The notes: generated from the sequence alone by a model not told the origin. Positions 1-8,990 are shown, counted from the first letter of the stretch. The stretch is 64,000 nucleotides of DNA from JAXHTY01 sp034189225 (GCA_034189225.1 JAXHVL010000045.1:1-64000), one strand, 5' to 3'. Numbers and translations: made by a program.

Positions 1-90
1 GCACAGAAAATGAGAGAACTGTTCAGGAACACCAGAGCGGTGCTGGACTATCTGAAAATGACAAAAAATTTACGGGCCGCCCGTCAATAG
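1..90 (+). CDS. 3' end of an unidentified gene (partial)
   Basis: The first 90 bases are open in frame 1 with no stop until TAG at 88-90. They encode about 29 residues, rich in Arg and Lys, that look like the C-terminus of a protein beginning outside the window. The fragment is too short to assign a family. Because it precedes two LPS heptosyltransferase genes on the same strand, an LPS or cell-envelope role is possible, but that is inference from position only. Confidence 0.5.
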   Translation, partial: AQKMRELFRNTRAVLDYLKMTKNLRAARQ

Positions 91-255
91 AATGTTAACG
101 GCTTAGAACAAATTAGCCGTGAATTTGTGGCGGTCAGGACTTTACCCTTGATTGGTTTCCTGTTATCGTAGCGGAGATGGTGACAGGGGCTGCATGGCGT
201 GGGGTTTTGCCCACAGCATTGATGGCCTCCGGTTGTCAGTTCAAAGGAGATTGTT

Positions 256-1329
256 ATGGGGCGACAACGGAGCTTTCAGCCGGACATGATTGATTCTCTG
301 CTCATCCGGTCCGCCAACTGGATCGGGGATGCGGTGATGAGTACCCCAGCGGTCCGCGCTATTGGAAAGACATTTGCCAACGCCACAATATCAATGCTGG
401 CCAAACCCCTGGTAGCCCCGGTTTTTGAAAACAGCCCCCATGTTGACAGGATGGTTGTTTATGCGGATAATGATCGTCACCATGGTTTTGCCGGTAAATT
501 GCGGCTTGCCGGAGAGCTTCGGCGGGAACAATACGACGCCGCCCTGCTGCTGCAAAACGCCTTTGAGGCGGCGTTTATCACTGCCATGGCAAGGATACCC
601 GTACGAATCGGGTATACCACCGATGCCCGGCGTCTGCTGCTGACGCATCCGGTGAAAAATCCGAAGCTATATAAACAGGGCCACCATGTGGATTACTACC
701 TGGGCATTCTTCAGGGAATGGGAATGGAAGCGGACCGCGAGCCCCTTTTCCTGGATGCGGGCGCGGAAAACAGGGGCAGGGCGGAGCAGATACTGGCGGA
801 TCAGGGGATGGCTGACCGGCCGTTGCTGGGCCTGAGCCCGGGCGCCACCTTTGGCCCGGCCAAGCAATGGCATCCGGAACGATATGCCGCGGTAGCCGAC
901 CGGCTCTGCGCCGAGGGTGACTGGGGGGTGATGCTTCTGGGCGGGCCTGGGGACCGCGCCATATCCGAAGTCATTGCAGAGAAGATGTCTGTAACGGCCG
1001 TGAATCTGTGCGGCCGGACAACAGTGGGCGAGGCCATGGCCCTGGTCGAACGATGCGGGTTGTTTGTTACCAATGATTCCGGCCTGATGCACGTGGCTGC
1101 GGCTTTTGATGTCCCGCTGGTGGCGGTGTTCGGCTCCACCGATCCGGTGGCCACGGGCCCGCTGGGCACCCGCAGCCGGGTGGTACGGGTGGATGTGCCG
1201 TGCAGTCCCTGCCTGAAGCCGGAATGTCCTGAAGGCCATTTCGATTGCATGAACAGGATAACCGCTGATATGGTAGTGGCGGCAGCCGGCGAGGTGCTGG
1301 CGGCCGATATGCCGCTGCGCAACGCATAG
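256..1329 (+). CDS. waaF: LPS heptosyltransferase II (glycosyltransferase family 9)
   Basis: This 357-residue protein has the GT9/ADP-heptose:LPS heptosyltransferase fold. The N-terminal segment LIRSANWIGDAVMSTPAVRA is typical of WaaF, and the C-terminal half carries the nucleotide-sugar binding segments TNDSGLMHVAAA and VAVFGSTDP. The family adds the second L-glycero-D-manno-heptose to the LPS inner core at the cytoplasmic face of the inner membrane. The start at 256 is supported by an AAAGGA Shine-Dalgarno at 244-249; a second ATG eleven codons later (286) matches usual WaaF N-termini and is an alternative. A second GT9 gene follows about 80 bp downstream on the same strand. Confidence 0.88.
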   Translation: MGRQRSFQPDMIDSLLIRSANWIGDAVMSTPAVRAIGKTFANATISMLAKPLVAPVFENSPHVDRMVVYADNDRHHGFAGKLRLAGELRREQYDAALLLQNAFEAAFITAMARIPVRIGYTTDARRLLLTHPVKNPKLYKQGHHVDYYLGILQGMGMEADREPLFLDAGAENRGRAEQILADQGMADRPLLGLSPGATFGPAKQWHPERYAAVADRLCAEGDWGVMLLGGPGDRAISEVIAEKMSVTAVNLCGRTTVGEAMALVERCGLFVTNDSGLMHVAAAFDVPLVAVFGSTDPVATGPLGTRSRVVRVDVPCSPCLKPECPEGHFDCMNRITADMVVAAAGEVLAADMPLRNA

Positions 1330-1410
1330 TTTTTTAACCCACGGAAAAAACGGAAGGACACGGAAGCAGCGTGTAGGTTGGGTTGGGCTTGCGAAACCCA
1401 ACATTTAACT

Positions 1411-2472
1411 ATGAACATTCTGATCGTAAAACTCAGCGCCATCGGTGACGTGGTGCACACCCTGCCGGCATTAAACAGGCTTCGGCGGCATTATCCGGAT
1501 GCCCGTATCACCTGGCTGGTGGAGGAGGCCGCGGTCCCGCTGCTGAAAGGCCACAGCGCCCTGGACCGGCTTTTGGTCTCCCGGCGCAAAACCTGGATGC
1601 GGAAGCTGCGGTACACATCTTCTGCAGGGGGCGCCCTCAGGGAAATGCGAACCTTTCTGGCCGAACTCCGGGACACCCGGTATGATATGGTACTGGATTT
1701 CCAGGGGCTCCTCAAAAGCGGCTTGCTCATTGCCCTTTGTCGGGGAAGACGAAAGATCGGCTTTGACCGGGGCATGGAACACCAGGAACACAGTTACCTG
1801 TTCTTAAACCAACGGGTTCCCGCCATCAGCATGGAGATTCACGCCCTGGTGCGAAGCCTGCAAATGCTGTCTGCCATTGGCATTCCCGCCAGCGAGGAAA
1901 ATGATGTTGAATACGGCATTCCCGTCACTGAAGAAGATGAAAAACGGGCCATGGTCCTGCTAAAAAGGGCAAAGGACGGCCGGTCCTTTGTGGCGGCCCT
2001 GAATCCCATGGCCAAATGGGACACCAAGCTGTGGACCACGGAAAAATTCGCCCGCCTGGCCGACCGGCTTATCGAATATCATGACACTGCCGTGGTGTTT
2101 ACCGGCGGCCCCGAGGATGCCGGAGCCATCGAGGAAATCCGGCTGCTGATGGATCATCCGGCCCTGAACATCGCCGGTCAGACCGGGCTTGGCGAGCTGG
2201 CCGCCCTTTACGGGCAGGTGGATATGGTCGTGACCACAGACACCGGCCCCATGCATATTGCCGCGGCCATGAAAGCCCCCGTGGTCGCCATCTTCGGCCC
2301 CACCGCCCCCTGGCGCACGGGTCCCTTCGGCACCAACAAACGGGTTGTTCAGACAGGGCTCGATTGCAGCCCCTGTTTCAAGCGAAACTGCACCACCCGC
2401 CAATGCATGACCGCCATCACCGTCGACCAGGTCCTGACCGCCGTCCATGAACTGCGCCCGGATATGCGGTGA
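1411..2472 (+). CDS. waaC: LPS heptosyltransferase I-like GT9 protein
   Basis: This 353-residue GT9 protein starts with LIVKLSAIGDVVHTLPALNR, the signature of WaaC-type enzymes that attach the first heptose to Kdo. Near the C-terminus it has TTDTGPMHIAAAMKAP and IFGPTAPWRTGPFG, the acceptor and ADP-heptose site region. I chose the ATG at 1411 because an in-frame upstream ATG at 1378 would add only eleven residues unlike the family. With waaF it would complete the inner-core heptose disaccharide. The WaaC versus WaaF assignment rests on the N-terminal motif and could be refined by alignment. Confidence 0.82.
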   Translation: MNILIVKLSAIGDVVHTLPALNRLRRHYPDARITWLVEEAAVPLLKGHSALDRLLVSRRKTWMRKLRYTSSAGGALREMRTFLAELRDTRYDMVLDFQGLLKSGLLIALCRGRRKIGFDRGMEHQEHSYLFLNQRVPAISMEIHALVRSLQMLSAIGIPASEENDVEYGIPVTEEDEKRAMVLLKRAKDGRSFVAALNPMAKWDTKLWTTEKFARLADRLIEYHDTAVVFTGGPEDAGAIEEIRLLMDHPALNIAGQTGLGELAALYGQVDMVVTTDTGPMHIAAAMKAPVVAIFGPTAPWRTGPFGTNKRVVQTGLDCSPCFKRNCTTRQCMTAITVDQVLTAVHELRPDMR

Positions 2473-2593
2473 AGATGGCTTTGTGGCAAGCCAATAATGC
2501 GGCATTATCTGTATTTTGTCATCAATGCTAAACTGACAATGGTTCAGTTTGAACTGAAAATTAAAATAAGCAGCAGCATGAAGAAAGGGGAAA

Positions 2594-2654
2594 TGAGATG
2601 CTTCGATGGCCACAGGGGGTATTATAACAACATCACGGGCATCGAAGCATCTCA
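2594..2654. repeat. 15-bp perfect inverted repeat with 31-nt loop
   Basis: The arms at 2594-2608 and 2640-2654 are exact reverse complements (TGAGATGCTTCGATG and its complement). The structure lies between the convergent waaC-like gene and the NifX-like gene, so it could act as a two-way transcription terminator or be a small repeat. There is no U-tract directly after either arm, which weakens the terminator reading. Confidence 0.5.
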
Positions 2655-2681
2655 CAAGGGGGTTTTAATCAACAGGTCGTG

Positions 2682-3041
2682 TCAGTGGCCGCCACATTGG
2701 CCGCCGTGACCGCCGGCGCAGGCATTGTCGCCGGTGGTCAGATTTTGTTCCAGGTAGGCCTTTACAAGTACTTCCGGATCTTCAACCGGTGCACCGGTAA
2801 TGACTTCAACACCCGCCTGGTTGAACAGGCTGATGGCCTTGTGGCCCATGCCGCCGGCAATGACCACATTGACGTTCATGTCGTGGAGCCATTTCGGCAG
2901 AACACCCGGTTCATGGGGCGGTGGAATCAGAACTTCTTTGGTTTTTATCGCGTTGTCTTCCACGTCGATGATCGCAAATTCCTGGCAGTGCCCGAAATGG
3001 GCGGTCAATTTTCCGGCTGCCATGGGAATGGCAATTTTCAT
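2682..3041 (-). CDS. NifX/NifB-family iron-sulfur or metal-cluster binding protein
   Basis: This 119-residue protein belongs to the dinitrogenase iron-molybdenum cofactor (NifX/NafY/NifB C-terminal) family. It shows MKIAIPMAAGKLTAHFGHCQ at the N-terminus, a central VVIAGGMGHKA, and a Gly/Cys/His-rich tail (NACAGGHGGQCGGH) that could bind metal. The start at 3041 is set by a strong AAAGGAGG eight bases upstream; a longer frame has no such site. It lies downstream of a MinD-like ATPase with a ferredoxin insert, a neighbourhood common in anaerobes. The family carries FeS or FeMo-co precursors in nitrogenase systems, but no nif genes are here, so its client is unknown. Confidence 0.8.
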   Translation of the reverse strand: MKIAIPMAAGKLTAHFGHCQEFAIIDVEDNAIKTKEVLIPPPHEPGVLPKWLHDMNVNVVIAGGMGHKAISLFNQAGVEVITGAPVEDPEVLVKAYLEQNLTTGDNACAGGHGGQCGGH

Positions 3042-3058
3042 GTTGCTTTCCTCCTTTA

Positions 3059-3931
3059 CTATGTCTGTTGGCTGTTGAGTGTTGTCGATACCCGATGCCA
3101 CATTTCTTTGACGGCACGGGCCGCCTTTCCGTCAGAATGTTCCACAAGCGATTGCTGTTGTACCATTGCTGCTGTCATTTCTTTATCGTAAGGAATAGCA
3201 CCGGCAAAGTTCATATTGTTTTTTTCAGCGTATTGTTTGATTTCTTCGGCAAGATCTTCGTTGATATCATATTTGTTGATGCAGAACATGACCGGCACTT
3301 TCAAAAACGCCGCCAGTTCGTTCACCCGCTTCAGGTCGTGCATGCCGGACATGGAGGGTTCGCAGATCACCAGCACCGCATTTGCGTTGGTCACGGCGGA
3401 AATTACCGGGCATCCGATGCCCGGAGGGCCGTCTACCAGGATCAGGTCGTTGCCGTTCTCTTCGGCGAGTTGTTTGGCCGCCCTGCGCAGCAGGCTTACC
3501 AGCAGCCCGGAGTTTTCTTCTGCAATGCCGAGCCGGGCGTGGACCATGGTGCCGAGGCGAGTGTCTGATATATACCACCGGCCGCAGATCTGCCGCGGAA
3601 AATCTATGGCCCCGGCGGGGCAGAAATGAACGCAGACCCCGCACCCTTCACAGGAAATTTTGTCCACCACGAAATCTTCGCTGATGGCCCCGAATTGGCA
3701 TCGTTCCAGGCAGTCACCGCACTGGGTGCACCGGTCCGGATCGATTTTCGCGATACAGCCGCCCTGAAAATCTTCTTCGTGTTTGACCTTCGGAGCGATG
3801 ACCAGATGAAGGTCGGCGGCATCCACATCCGCGTCCACGATAACCTTATTTTCAGAAAGCGCTGCCAGGGAGGCCACAATGCTTGTCTTTCCCGTGCCGC
3901 CCTTGCCGCTGATGATGGTGAGTTCTTTCAT
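3059..3931 (-). CDS. MinD-superfamily P-loop ATPase with inserted ferredoxin domain (COG1149 type)
   Basis: This 290-residue protein has a deviant Walker A near its start (SGKGGTGKTS), then two 4Fe-4S motifs (CTQCGDCLERC and CEGCGVCVHFC, about residues 70-115), then the switch segment LVDGPPGIGCPVI. This order, an ATPase interrupted by a bacterial ferredoxin, defines the COG1149 group related to NifH, Mrp and MinD. The biochemical role of the group is not firmly known; ATP-dependent FeS or metallocluster handling is plausible. A paralogue lies upstream at 4132-4980, and the NifX-like gene follows at 17 bp. Confidence 0.82.
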   Translation of the reverse strand: MKELTIISGKGGTGKTSIVASLAALSENKVIVDADVDAADLHLVIAPKVKHEEDFQGGCIAKIDPDRCTQCGDCLERCQFGAISEDFVVDKISCEGCGVCVHFCPAGAIDFPRQICGRWYISDTRLGTMVHARLGIAEENSGLLVSLLRRAAKQLAEENGNDLILVDGPPGIGCPVISAVTNANAVLVICEPSMSGMHDLKRVNELAAFLKVPVMFCINKYDINEDLAEEIKQYAEKNNMNFAGAIPYDKEMTAAMVQQQSLVEHSDGKAARAVKEMWHRVSTTLNSQQT

Positions 3932-3969
3932 GGTTGAGTTTGAGCTTTGCGTTATGGGTTATGAGGTCT

Positions 3970-4121
3970 GACGGCTTCGTAAAAAGTCCAATATCTGCGT
4001 TGCGATGCATCTCTCGTCATGTCACGTACAGCCAAGTACGCTCCATTCCTCGAGATGCATCGACGCCTTGATCTTGAACTTTTTACTTTGCCGTCCGCAA
4101 GTGACTTTTTACGAGACCATC
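3970..4121. repeat. MITE-like repeat A, copy 1
   Basis: The element begins GACGGCTTCGTAAAAAGTC and ends with the complement of GATGGTCTCGTAAAAAGTC, so it has imperfect terminal inverted repeats of about 19 bp. It also has an internal palindrome around a GATGCATCTC/GAGATGCATC pair. It is flanked by AGGTCT (3964-3969) and AGGACT (4122-4127), a five-of-six match to the 6-bp target duplication seen at other copies. It separates the two ferredoxin-ATPase genes, which would otherwise be about 50 bp apart. Confidence 0.85.
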
Positions 4122-4131
4122 AGGACTTTCC

Positions 4132-4980
4132 TCAATCCCTCACCCCGATTTTTATGTCATTGAATAATGACTGAAATTTTTCCTTCATTTCCGGCAGGAC
4201 GTCGCACATCATGACCCCTCGCGCATAGTGCTCAGCAATATCACGCCTGTCTGGAATTTCCATCATGATGGGGATGCCCTCTTTTTCGGCATAGTCGTGG
4301 ATGATGGAACTGCCCACATCATGCCGGTTTACAACAATTCCAAAGGGCAGGCCAACCATTCGTACGGTTTCCACCGCCAGGACCAGGTCGTTATATCCGA
4401 AGGGCGTAGGCTCCGTGACCAGGAGCACGAAGTCGGCATTCCGGATGGCGGCGATGACGGGACATGAAGTGCCGGGCGGAGCATCGATAATGGTAATCGC
4501 CTCGGGATTGATATGTTCCCGCACCCGATCGATCAGGGGCGGCGACATGGCTTCGCCCACCCGGAGGCTTCCGTATATCAGATCGATGCCGTTTACTTCC
4601 CCGCGGATGACCTCTCCCAGCTGTCTGGATGATTTGCTGATGGCGTCTTCCGGGCATACCATGACACATCCTTCGCAGCTGTGGCACATCTCCGGAAATG
4701 TCAGGATGGCATTGCCGAACTGGGCGATAGCGGAGAACTGGCAGATTTCGTCGCAGGCGCCGCAACAGGTGCATTTATCCAGATCCACCGCCGGCACCAT
4801 GGTGTGTGCCGGCTGAACATTTTTATCGGTCAGTTTCAAAAAGATGTGGGCGTTGGGTTCCTCCACATCACAATCCAGCAGTTGAATCTTGCCTGTAAGG
4901 CCTGTAAGGGAGGATGCCAGGTTGGTGGCAACAGTGGTTTTTCCTGTACCTCCCTTTCCTGATGCTACGGCAATGAGCAT
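4132..4980 (-). CDS. MinD-superfamily P-loop ATPase with inserted ferredoxin domain, second paralogue
   Basis: This 282-residue paralogue of the 3059-3931 protein has Walker A SGKGGTGKTTVATNLA, two 4Fe-4S motifs (CTCCGACDEIC and CHSCEGCVMVC), and the switch II segment IIDAPPGTSCPVIAAIRNAD. It probably forms a heterodimer or a tandem pair with its neighbour, since such genes usually occur as adjacent pairs. Subunit pairing and function are inferred. There is no clear Shine-Dalgarno before the ATG at 4980. The roughly 430 bp upstream contain only repeats. Confidence 0.82.
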   Translation of the reverse strand: MLIAVASGKGGTGKTTVATNLASSLTGLTGKIQLLDCDVEEPNAHIFLKLTDKNVQPAHTMVPAVDLDKCTCCGACDEICQFSAIAQFGNAILTFPEMCHSCEGCVMVCPEDAISKSSRQLGEVIRGEVNGIDLIYGSLRVGEAMSPPLIDRVREHINPEAITIIDAPPGTSCPVIAAIRNADFVLLVTEPTPFGYNDLVLAVETVRMVGLPFGIVVNRHDVGSSIIHDYAEKEGIPIMMEIPDRRDIAEHYARGVMMCDVLPEMKEKFQSLFNDIKIGVRD

Positions 4981-5066
4981 TTATTCTCTCTCATCAGTAA
5001 ACATCCGACCCCAGAGGGGCCGGCTTTGGTTACCCCTATAAGGGGATTGTTTATAGTCTGAACTCG

Positions 5067-5143
5067 CCCTTCGTGCCCTTCGTGAACTTCGTGGTTCATT
5101 TGTCTGGAGTTGATTACCACGAAGAGCACGAAGAGCACGAAGG
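5067..5143. repeat. Hairpin repeat built of iterated CTTCGTG / CACGAAG units
   Basis: The left arm (5067-5094) iterates CCTTCGTG units and the right arm (5116-5143) iterates CACGAAGAG units, giving a long imperfect hairpin with a loop of about 20 nt. Similar short-unit hairpins occur at 5169, 9458 and 34528. It is non-coding and lies in the 430-bp gap between the ferredoxin-ATPase gene and the metallo-beta-lactamase gene. Such repeats may be relics of stem-loop elements; their function is unknown. Confidence 0.6.
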
Positions 5144-5168
5144 TCAAGATGCTTGATGCAGCTTTTGC

Positions 5169-5222
5169 ACCGCCGAGGCGCCGAGGAGGCAGAGACAAAA
5201 AGACCTCTGCGTCCTCGGCGGT
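5169..5222. repeat. Hairpin repeat built of CCGAGGCG / CGCCTCGG-like units
   Basis: The left arm, ACCGCCGAGGCGCCGAGG onward, pairs with a right arm ending CCTCGGCGGT about 10 bases later. It sits some 25 bp from the CACGAAG hairpin, so two unrelated hairpin repeats lie back to back. No ORF or promoter was seen in the rest of 4981-5410. Confidence 0.55.
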
Positions 5223-5361
5223 TAATAATGCATCGCATTGATGCCCGAAAACACTTCGGTATCTGTTTTGATCATTGGAACATTTGATGTTCGGATTTGT
5301 TTCGAGTTTCTAATTTCTAATTTCATGCTTTGCTCCTTACCGGCATTGCCTTTTATCGCTG

Positions 5362-5388
5362 ACCTGGCACAGAGGACCAGGTTTTATT
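5362..5388. terminator. Short hairpin downstream of the metallo-beta-lactamase gene, weak terminator candidate
   Basis: ACCTGG (5362-5367) and CCAGGT (5377-5382) form a 6-bp stem. The T-rich side (TTTTATT) follows on the + strand, whereas the nearest gene end (5411) is on the - strand. The orientation fits poorly, so this is a weak call. Confidence 0.25.
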
Positions 5389-5410
5389 GACTGAATAAAA
5401 ATAGTTTAAA

Positions 5411-6406
5411 TTAGAGGGTCATCTCCCTGCCCACTTTCAGGTCGTGGTATTTGTCGCCGAATGCCGCCTTGAACCGGTTAAGGCTCCAGTCGCAGCTGTC
5501 ATGGGGCGACAGAGCGATAAACCCTGGATCTGCATCCTTGATCGCTTCGATGGCATGGTCCACGTCTTTTTCATTGAGACCCCGCCAAGGGGGCCGGTCC
5601 GATCCAACAAGCTTTTGAATATTGATCGGGCCGAGCTTGATCCGGCCGCTTTTGACCGGGAAATGCAGTCCACCGATGATACCGTATATGGGCTCGTCAA
5701 ACAGGGCCTTTGTCCGTTTCAGGATTTCTTCAATGGTCTGGTGGCCGCAGCCGATGATCAGCACAATCCCTTTGCCCGCTACATTAACGGCCAGGCTGTG
5801 TTCCAGGGTGTAGCCCATAAGGAACAGGTTCCGCGGAATGACGCCGATATCGGCGATTGCCGGATACAGAATGGCCGGCGCGGTATTTATCTTGATCTCG
5901 GGGCCGGGGTTCCGCCCGGAGGGTGTCATGGGAACAGGAGTGTATGCGGGTATCTTTCTCATCTGAACGTTTCCCCGGGACAGGCTGAATTCGCCGTTTT
6001 TCTGTTCGGCCATGCCGCCCACATGATCGAGGTGAAGATGGCTGATAAACAGGGCATCAATATCAGCGGTGGATATTCCGAGGGTCTGCATGTTGTGGAG
6101 AAGCGCGGAAGGATGCGCCGCGGCTTTGTTCAGTCCAACATCCATAAGGAGAGTGACCGTGTCCGTCCGGATAAGATAGGAAACGCCGGCCTCGGTTTTC
6201 AGCCGTTCATCATCCGTGTAATAATCCACCAGCGGCAGCACCGACAGGTGGTCCACCGATCCCATATCCGACAGCTTGTCATAACGGGTTTCCCGGATAT
6301 CCCGGGCTACCCTGGCGTTGCCTTTTTTCAGCAGTATCAGTTGTTTGCCCAGCACAAAACCGCCTGCCAAAACGACAAGACCGCCGATAAAATAGAAGGC
6401 CGCCAT
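5411..6406 (-). CDS. Membrane-anchored metallo-beta-lactamase-fold hydrolase (COG1237-like)
   Basis: This 331-residue protein has one N-terminal transmembrane segment (about residues 4-22) followed by a metallo-beta-lactamase fold. The metal-binding motif is SHLHLDHVGGM at about residues 120-130. Later ligands are likely in IIGCGHQTIEEI and GGLHFP, and the protein ends near LSPHDSCDW. The layout resembles COG1237 proteins annotated as dihydropterin-type aminobenzene phosphate synthase-like enzymes; the substrate cannot be told from sequence. An AAGGA site lies before the ATG. It is divergent from the CBS/DASS genes and probably independent. Confidence 0.75.
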   Translation of the reverse strand: MAAFYFIGGLVVLAGGFVLGKQLILLKKGNARVARDIRETRYDKLSDMGSVDHLSVLPLVDYYTDDERLKTEAGVSYLIRTDTVTLLMDVGLNKAAAHPSALLHNMQTLGISTADIDALFISHLHLDHVGGMAEQKNGEFSLSRGNVQMRKIPAYTPVPMTPSGRNPGPEIKINTAPAILYPAIADIGVIPRNLFLMGYTLEHSLAVNVAGKGIVLIIGCGHQTIEEILKRTKALFDEPIYGIIGGLHFPVKSGRIKLGPINIQKLVGSDRPPWRGLNEKDVDHAIEAIKDADPGFIALSPHDSCDWSLNRFKAAFGDKYHDLKVGREMTL

Positions 6407-6622
6407 TGTTTTTTCCTTCCCTTGCTGGTAAATATTATGAGCATATACTCAAAATAAGACAATAAGCAGTGGCGCAGTGTTTGTCAATGATTTTTTTCCT
6501 GTTTTTGAAAGTTGGTTTCATAATTTCGATTATGATTGACTTTTTTTTCATTTCTGATGAAAATCTAAAATTTAACAAAATGGGTGAATATAGAAAACCA
6601 ATATAGAAAGGAGTGTTAAACC

Positions 6623-7192
6623 ATGAAGCAAATGACCGTGGAGGAATTGATGGTCCCCCTCGAGGAGTATGCCACTGTTTCCGAGGACGCGACCTTGAAA
6701 GAGGCGGTCCTGGAACTGGAGCGGGCCCAGACCGAATTCCGAAAGGAGGACCAGAGTCGTTACATTCACCGGGCCCTGCTGGTGTATCACCCGACGCACG
6801 GGCACATCACGGGCAAGCTCAGCCAGCTGGATGTGCTAAGGGCGCTTGAACCCAAATATTCCCGAATCACCGATTCCGGGCCCATGGGCAGAATCGCCGC
6901 CAGCGGCCTGAGCGCCAATTACCTGCAATCCATGCTCGAACAGAACGCCCTGTTTGATCAGCCCCTGGTCGACATCTGCCGCAAGGCGGCGGGGCTGAAG
7001 GTAAAGGATTGCATGTACATTCCGGTGGAAGGGGAGTTCATCAGGGCCCAGGACAACATGAGCCGGGCCATTCACCAGCTCGTCATGGGATGTCATCACT
7101 CCCTGCTGGTGCTCAAGGATGACAGGATAGCCGGTATCCTGCGGCTGGTTGATGTGTTTTACAATATCTGCCAGGAAATCAAGAAGATTTAG
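6623..7192 (+). CDS. CBS-domain protein
   Basis: This 189-residue soluble protein has two CBS motifs. The first is about residues 5-75 (TVEELMVPLEEYATVSEDAT through GKLSQLDVLRAL) and the second about 130-185 (VKDCMYIPVEGEF through VLKDDRIAGILRLVDVF). CBS pairs bind adenine nucleotides and regulate transporters or enzymes. A GAAAGGAG site precedes the ATG. It lies 123 bp upstream of the DASS transporter gene on the same strand, which suggests that it senses energy charge for that transporter; this is inference from position. Confidence 0.8.
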   Translation: MKQMTVEELMVPLEEYATVSEDATLKEAVLELERAQTEFRKEDQSRYIHRALLVYHPTHGHITGKLSQLDVLRALEPKYSRITDSGPMGRIAASGLSANYLQSMLEQNALFDQPLVDICRKAAGLKVKDCMYIPVEGEFIRAQDNMSRAIHQLVMGCHHSLLVLKDDRIAGILRLVDVFYNICQEIKKI

Positions 7193-7315
7193 GTCTTTTT
7201 ATCAAGAGGTTTATCGCGGCGTTTTCCGGGCCCGGCCTGCGCTGAACCGGAATGAGGGAGCACGCGGAAATGTAATAGAAAGCAAAAATAATATATATTT
7301 AAGGAGTTTATCTAA

Positions 7316-8935
7316 ATGAGTCACGGACACGAGTTTGATCAGAAAGAGGGAGAAGGCGGCCTGCTGGCCAATAAGACCCTGTGGATGTGCATCGGGATCG
7401 GCATCTTTGTGGTGGTCGGGTTTTTGCTGCCCGTCCCTCAGAGTATTGTGGATGTTGTCACTGAAAACGGGTTTGCGGATAAGATGATTGAGTGGCATGT
7501 GGCCCATGATGCCCACCATGCCGCGGAAAAGACGATGACGGTGCTCGGGATTATTCCCATGGCCATCATTTTCTTTGCCACGGAAGCCATTCCCATCGGC
7601 TTGACCGGCATTCTGATGCCCATCCTGGCCTACTTTCTCGGCCTTCTTCCCAGCAAGATGATCGGTGAAACCTTTGCCGGCGATGCCCCGCTTTTTTTGC
7701 TGGGGGTTCTGGCCATGGGGGTGGCCGTCATCGATGTGGGGCTTCACAAGCGGCTTGCCACCTGGATTCTGGGCTGGACAAAAGGGTTTTACGTACCGAT
7801 TTTCGTCCTGTGCCTGAGTATGTCGATTATCGGGTCGTTTATCTCTGCCCATGCCATGTGTGCCTTTATGACGCCGGTGATGATGGCGGTCTATTTCGGT
7901 GTGGTAACGGTCAACAGCCCGAACGGCCGCCTGGAGCACGACCCGGCGCTGGCCAAGTTTCTCCTGTTCACCCTCTGTTTCGCCCTGAACGTGGGGGGGG
8001 TTGGCTCCCCCGCCGCCGGAGGGCGAAACGTTATCATGATGGGGTTCTGGAGCGAGTACAATGTCCCCATGGATTTCTTCACCTGGATGAAATACGGCTT
8101 TCCCATCGTGCCTGTACTGGGACTGCTGGTGGCCGTTTACATGATTCTGTTCTTTTCCCGGAAGATCCGGCACAAGGACCTGACGCCGGGATTGAAGGCC
8201 ATCAATGAAGAAACCCGGAAAATGGGAAAAATGAAATACCGGGAGTATGTCACCTTTGCCATGCTGATTATTATTCTCCTGTTGTGGATTTTCGGCGGGC
8301 ACGGTCTCGGCTTGGGCGGTCCGGCTTTGCTTGCCCTGCTGATTCCAGTTGTATTCCGAACCACGAACTGGGAAAAGATTCTCAACGGCATTTCCTGGGA
8401 CGCATGGTTCATGTATTGCGGGGCCCTGACGTTGGGCGCATTGCTCAAGGAGAGCGGCGCGGCCCTGTGGTTGGCAAAGAGCGTTATGGGCGTGCTGAGC
8501 GCAGCGGGCATGAGTCAGGGGTTCGGTCTCTGGGTGGGCTTGTCCTCCTTTTCCGGCTTGATGACCAACTTTATGTCCGATGCCGGTACCACTGCCCTGC
8601 TGGGCCCGATCGTTATCCCCATAGGCATCATGAGCGGATTCCCGGGTGAGCCCTGGGCGTCGGGTATGGCGGTGGCATTTGCCACGTCGTTTGCCCATTT
8701 TCTTATCGTGGGAACGCCGAACAACGCAATCGTTTACGGCCTTGGCACCTTCCCGGATACCGGGGAAAAGGCTATCAAGCCCGTCGATTTTGTCAAGTAC
8801 GGTTTCGCCCTCTGGGTTCTTTCCATGATGGTGGTCTGGGTGGTCGGTTTTCTGGGCACGTTTAACATCGTCGGGTTTCCCGAGGGTATCCTGGAAACGG
8901 CCCGCCAGGCAATGGAAGCCGCCGGCGGCAGCTAA
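7316..8935 (+). CDS. DASS/SLC13-family sodium:anion symporter
   Basis: This 539-residue, strongly hydrophobic protein has ten or more predicted membrane segments. It carries the two inverted-repeat signature regions of the divalent anion:Na+ symporter family: NVGGVGSPAAGGRNVI near residue 225 and LIVGTPNNAIVYGLG near residue 465. Members import sulfate or dicarboxylates with Na+. Sulfate fits a sulfate-reducer-like genome, but the substrate is inferred. The N-terminus has an unusual HGHEFDQKEGEGG head and a periplasmic His-rich stretch (HVAHDAHHAAEK). AAGGAG nine bases upstream supports the ATG, and a terminator hairpin follows. Confidence 0.85.
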   Translation: MSHGHEFDQKEGEGGLLANKTLWMCIGIGIFVVVGFLLPVPQSIVDVVTENGFADKMIEWHVAHDAHHAAEKTMTVLGIIPMAIIFFATEAIPIGLTGILMPILAYFLGLLPSKMIGETFAGDAPLFLLGVLAMGVAVIDVGLHKRLATWILGWTKGFYVPIFVLCLSMSIIGSFISAHAMCAFMTPVMMAVYFGVVTVNSPNGRLEHDPALAKFLLFTLCFALNVGGVGSPAAGGRNVIMMGFWSEYNVPMDFFTWMKYGFPIVPVLGLLVAVYMILFFSRKIRHKDLTPGLKAINEETRKMGKMKYREYVTFAMLIIILLLWIFGGHGLGLGGPALLALLIPVVFRTTNWEKILNGISWDAWFMYCGALTLGALLKESGAALWLAKSVMGVLSAAGMSQGFGLWVGLSSFSGLMTNFMSDAGTTALLGPIVIPIGIMSGFPGEPWASGMAVAFATSFAHFLIVGTPNNAIVYGLGTFPDTGEKAIKPVDFVKYGFALWVLSMMVVWVVGFLGTFNIVGFPEGILETARQAMEAAGGS

Positions 8936-8950
8936 TCCTGTGTTGTAAGC

Positions 8951-8990
8951 TTCATCCGGAACCCGGTCTTTGCGGGTTCCGGATGAATTT
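8951..8990 (+). terminator. Rho-independent terminator of the DASS gene
   Basis: A perfect 15-bp stem (8951-8965 with 8973-8987) encloses a 7-nt loop and is followed by TTT. It starts 15 bp after the DASS stop codon. The T tract is short, so termination may be partial. The next gene follows only about 25 bp later. Confidence 0.7.
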
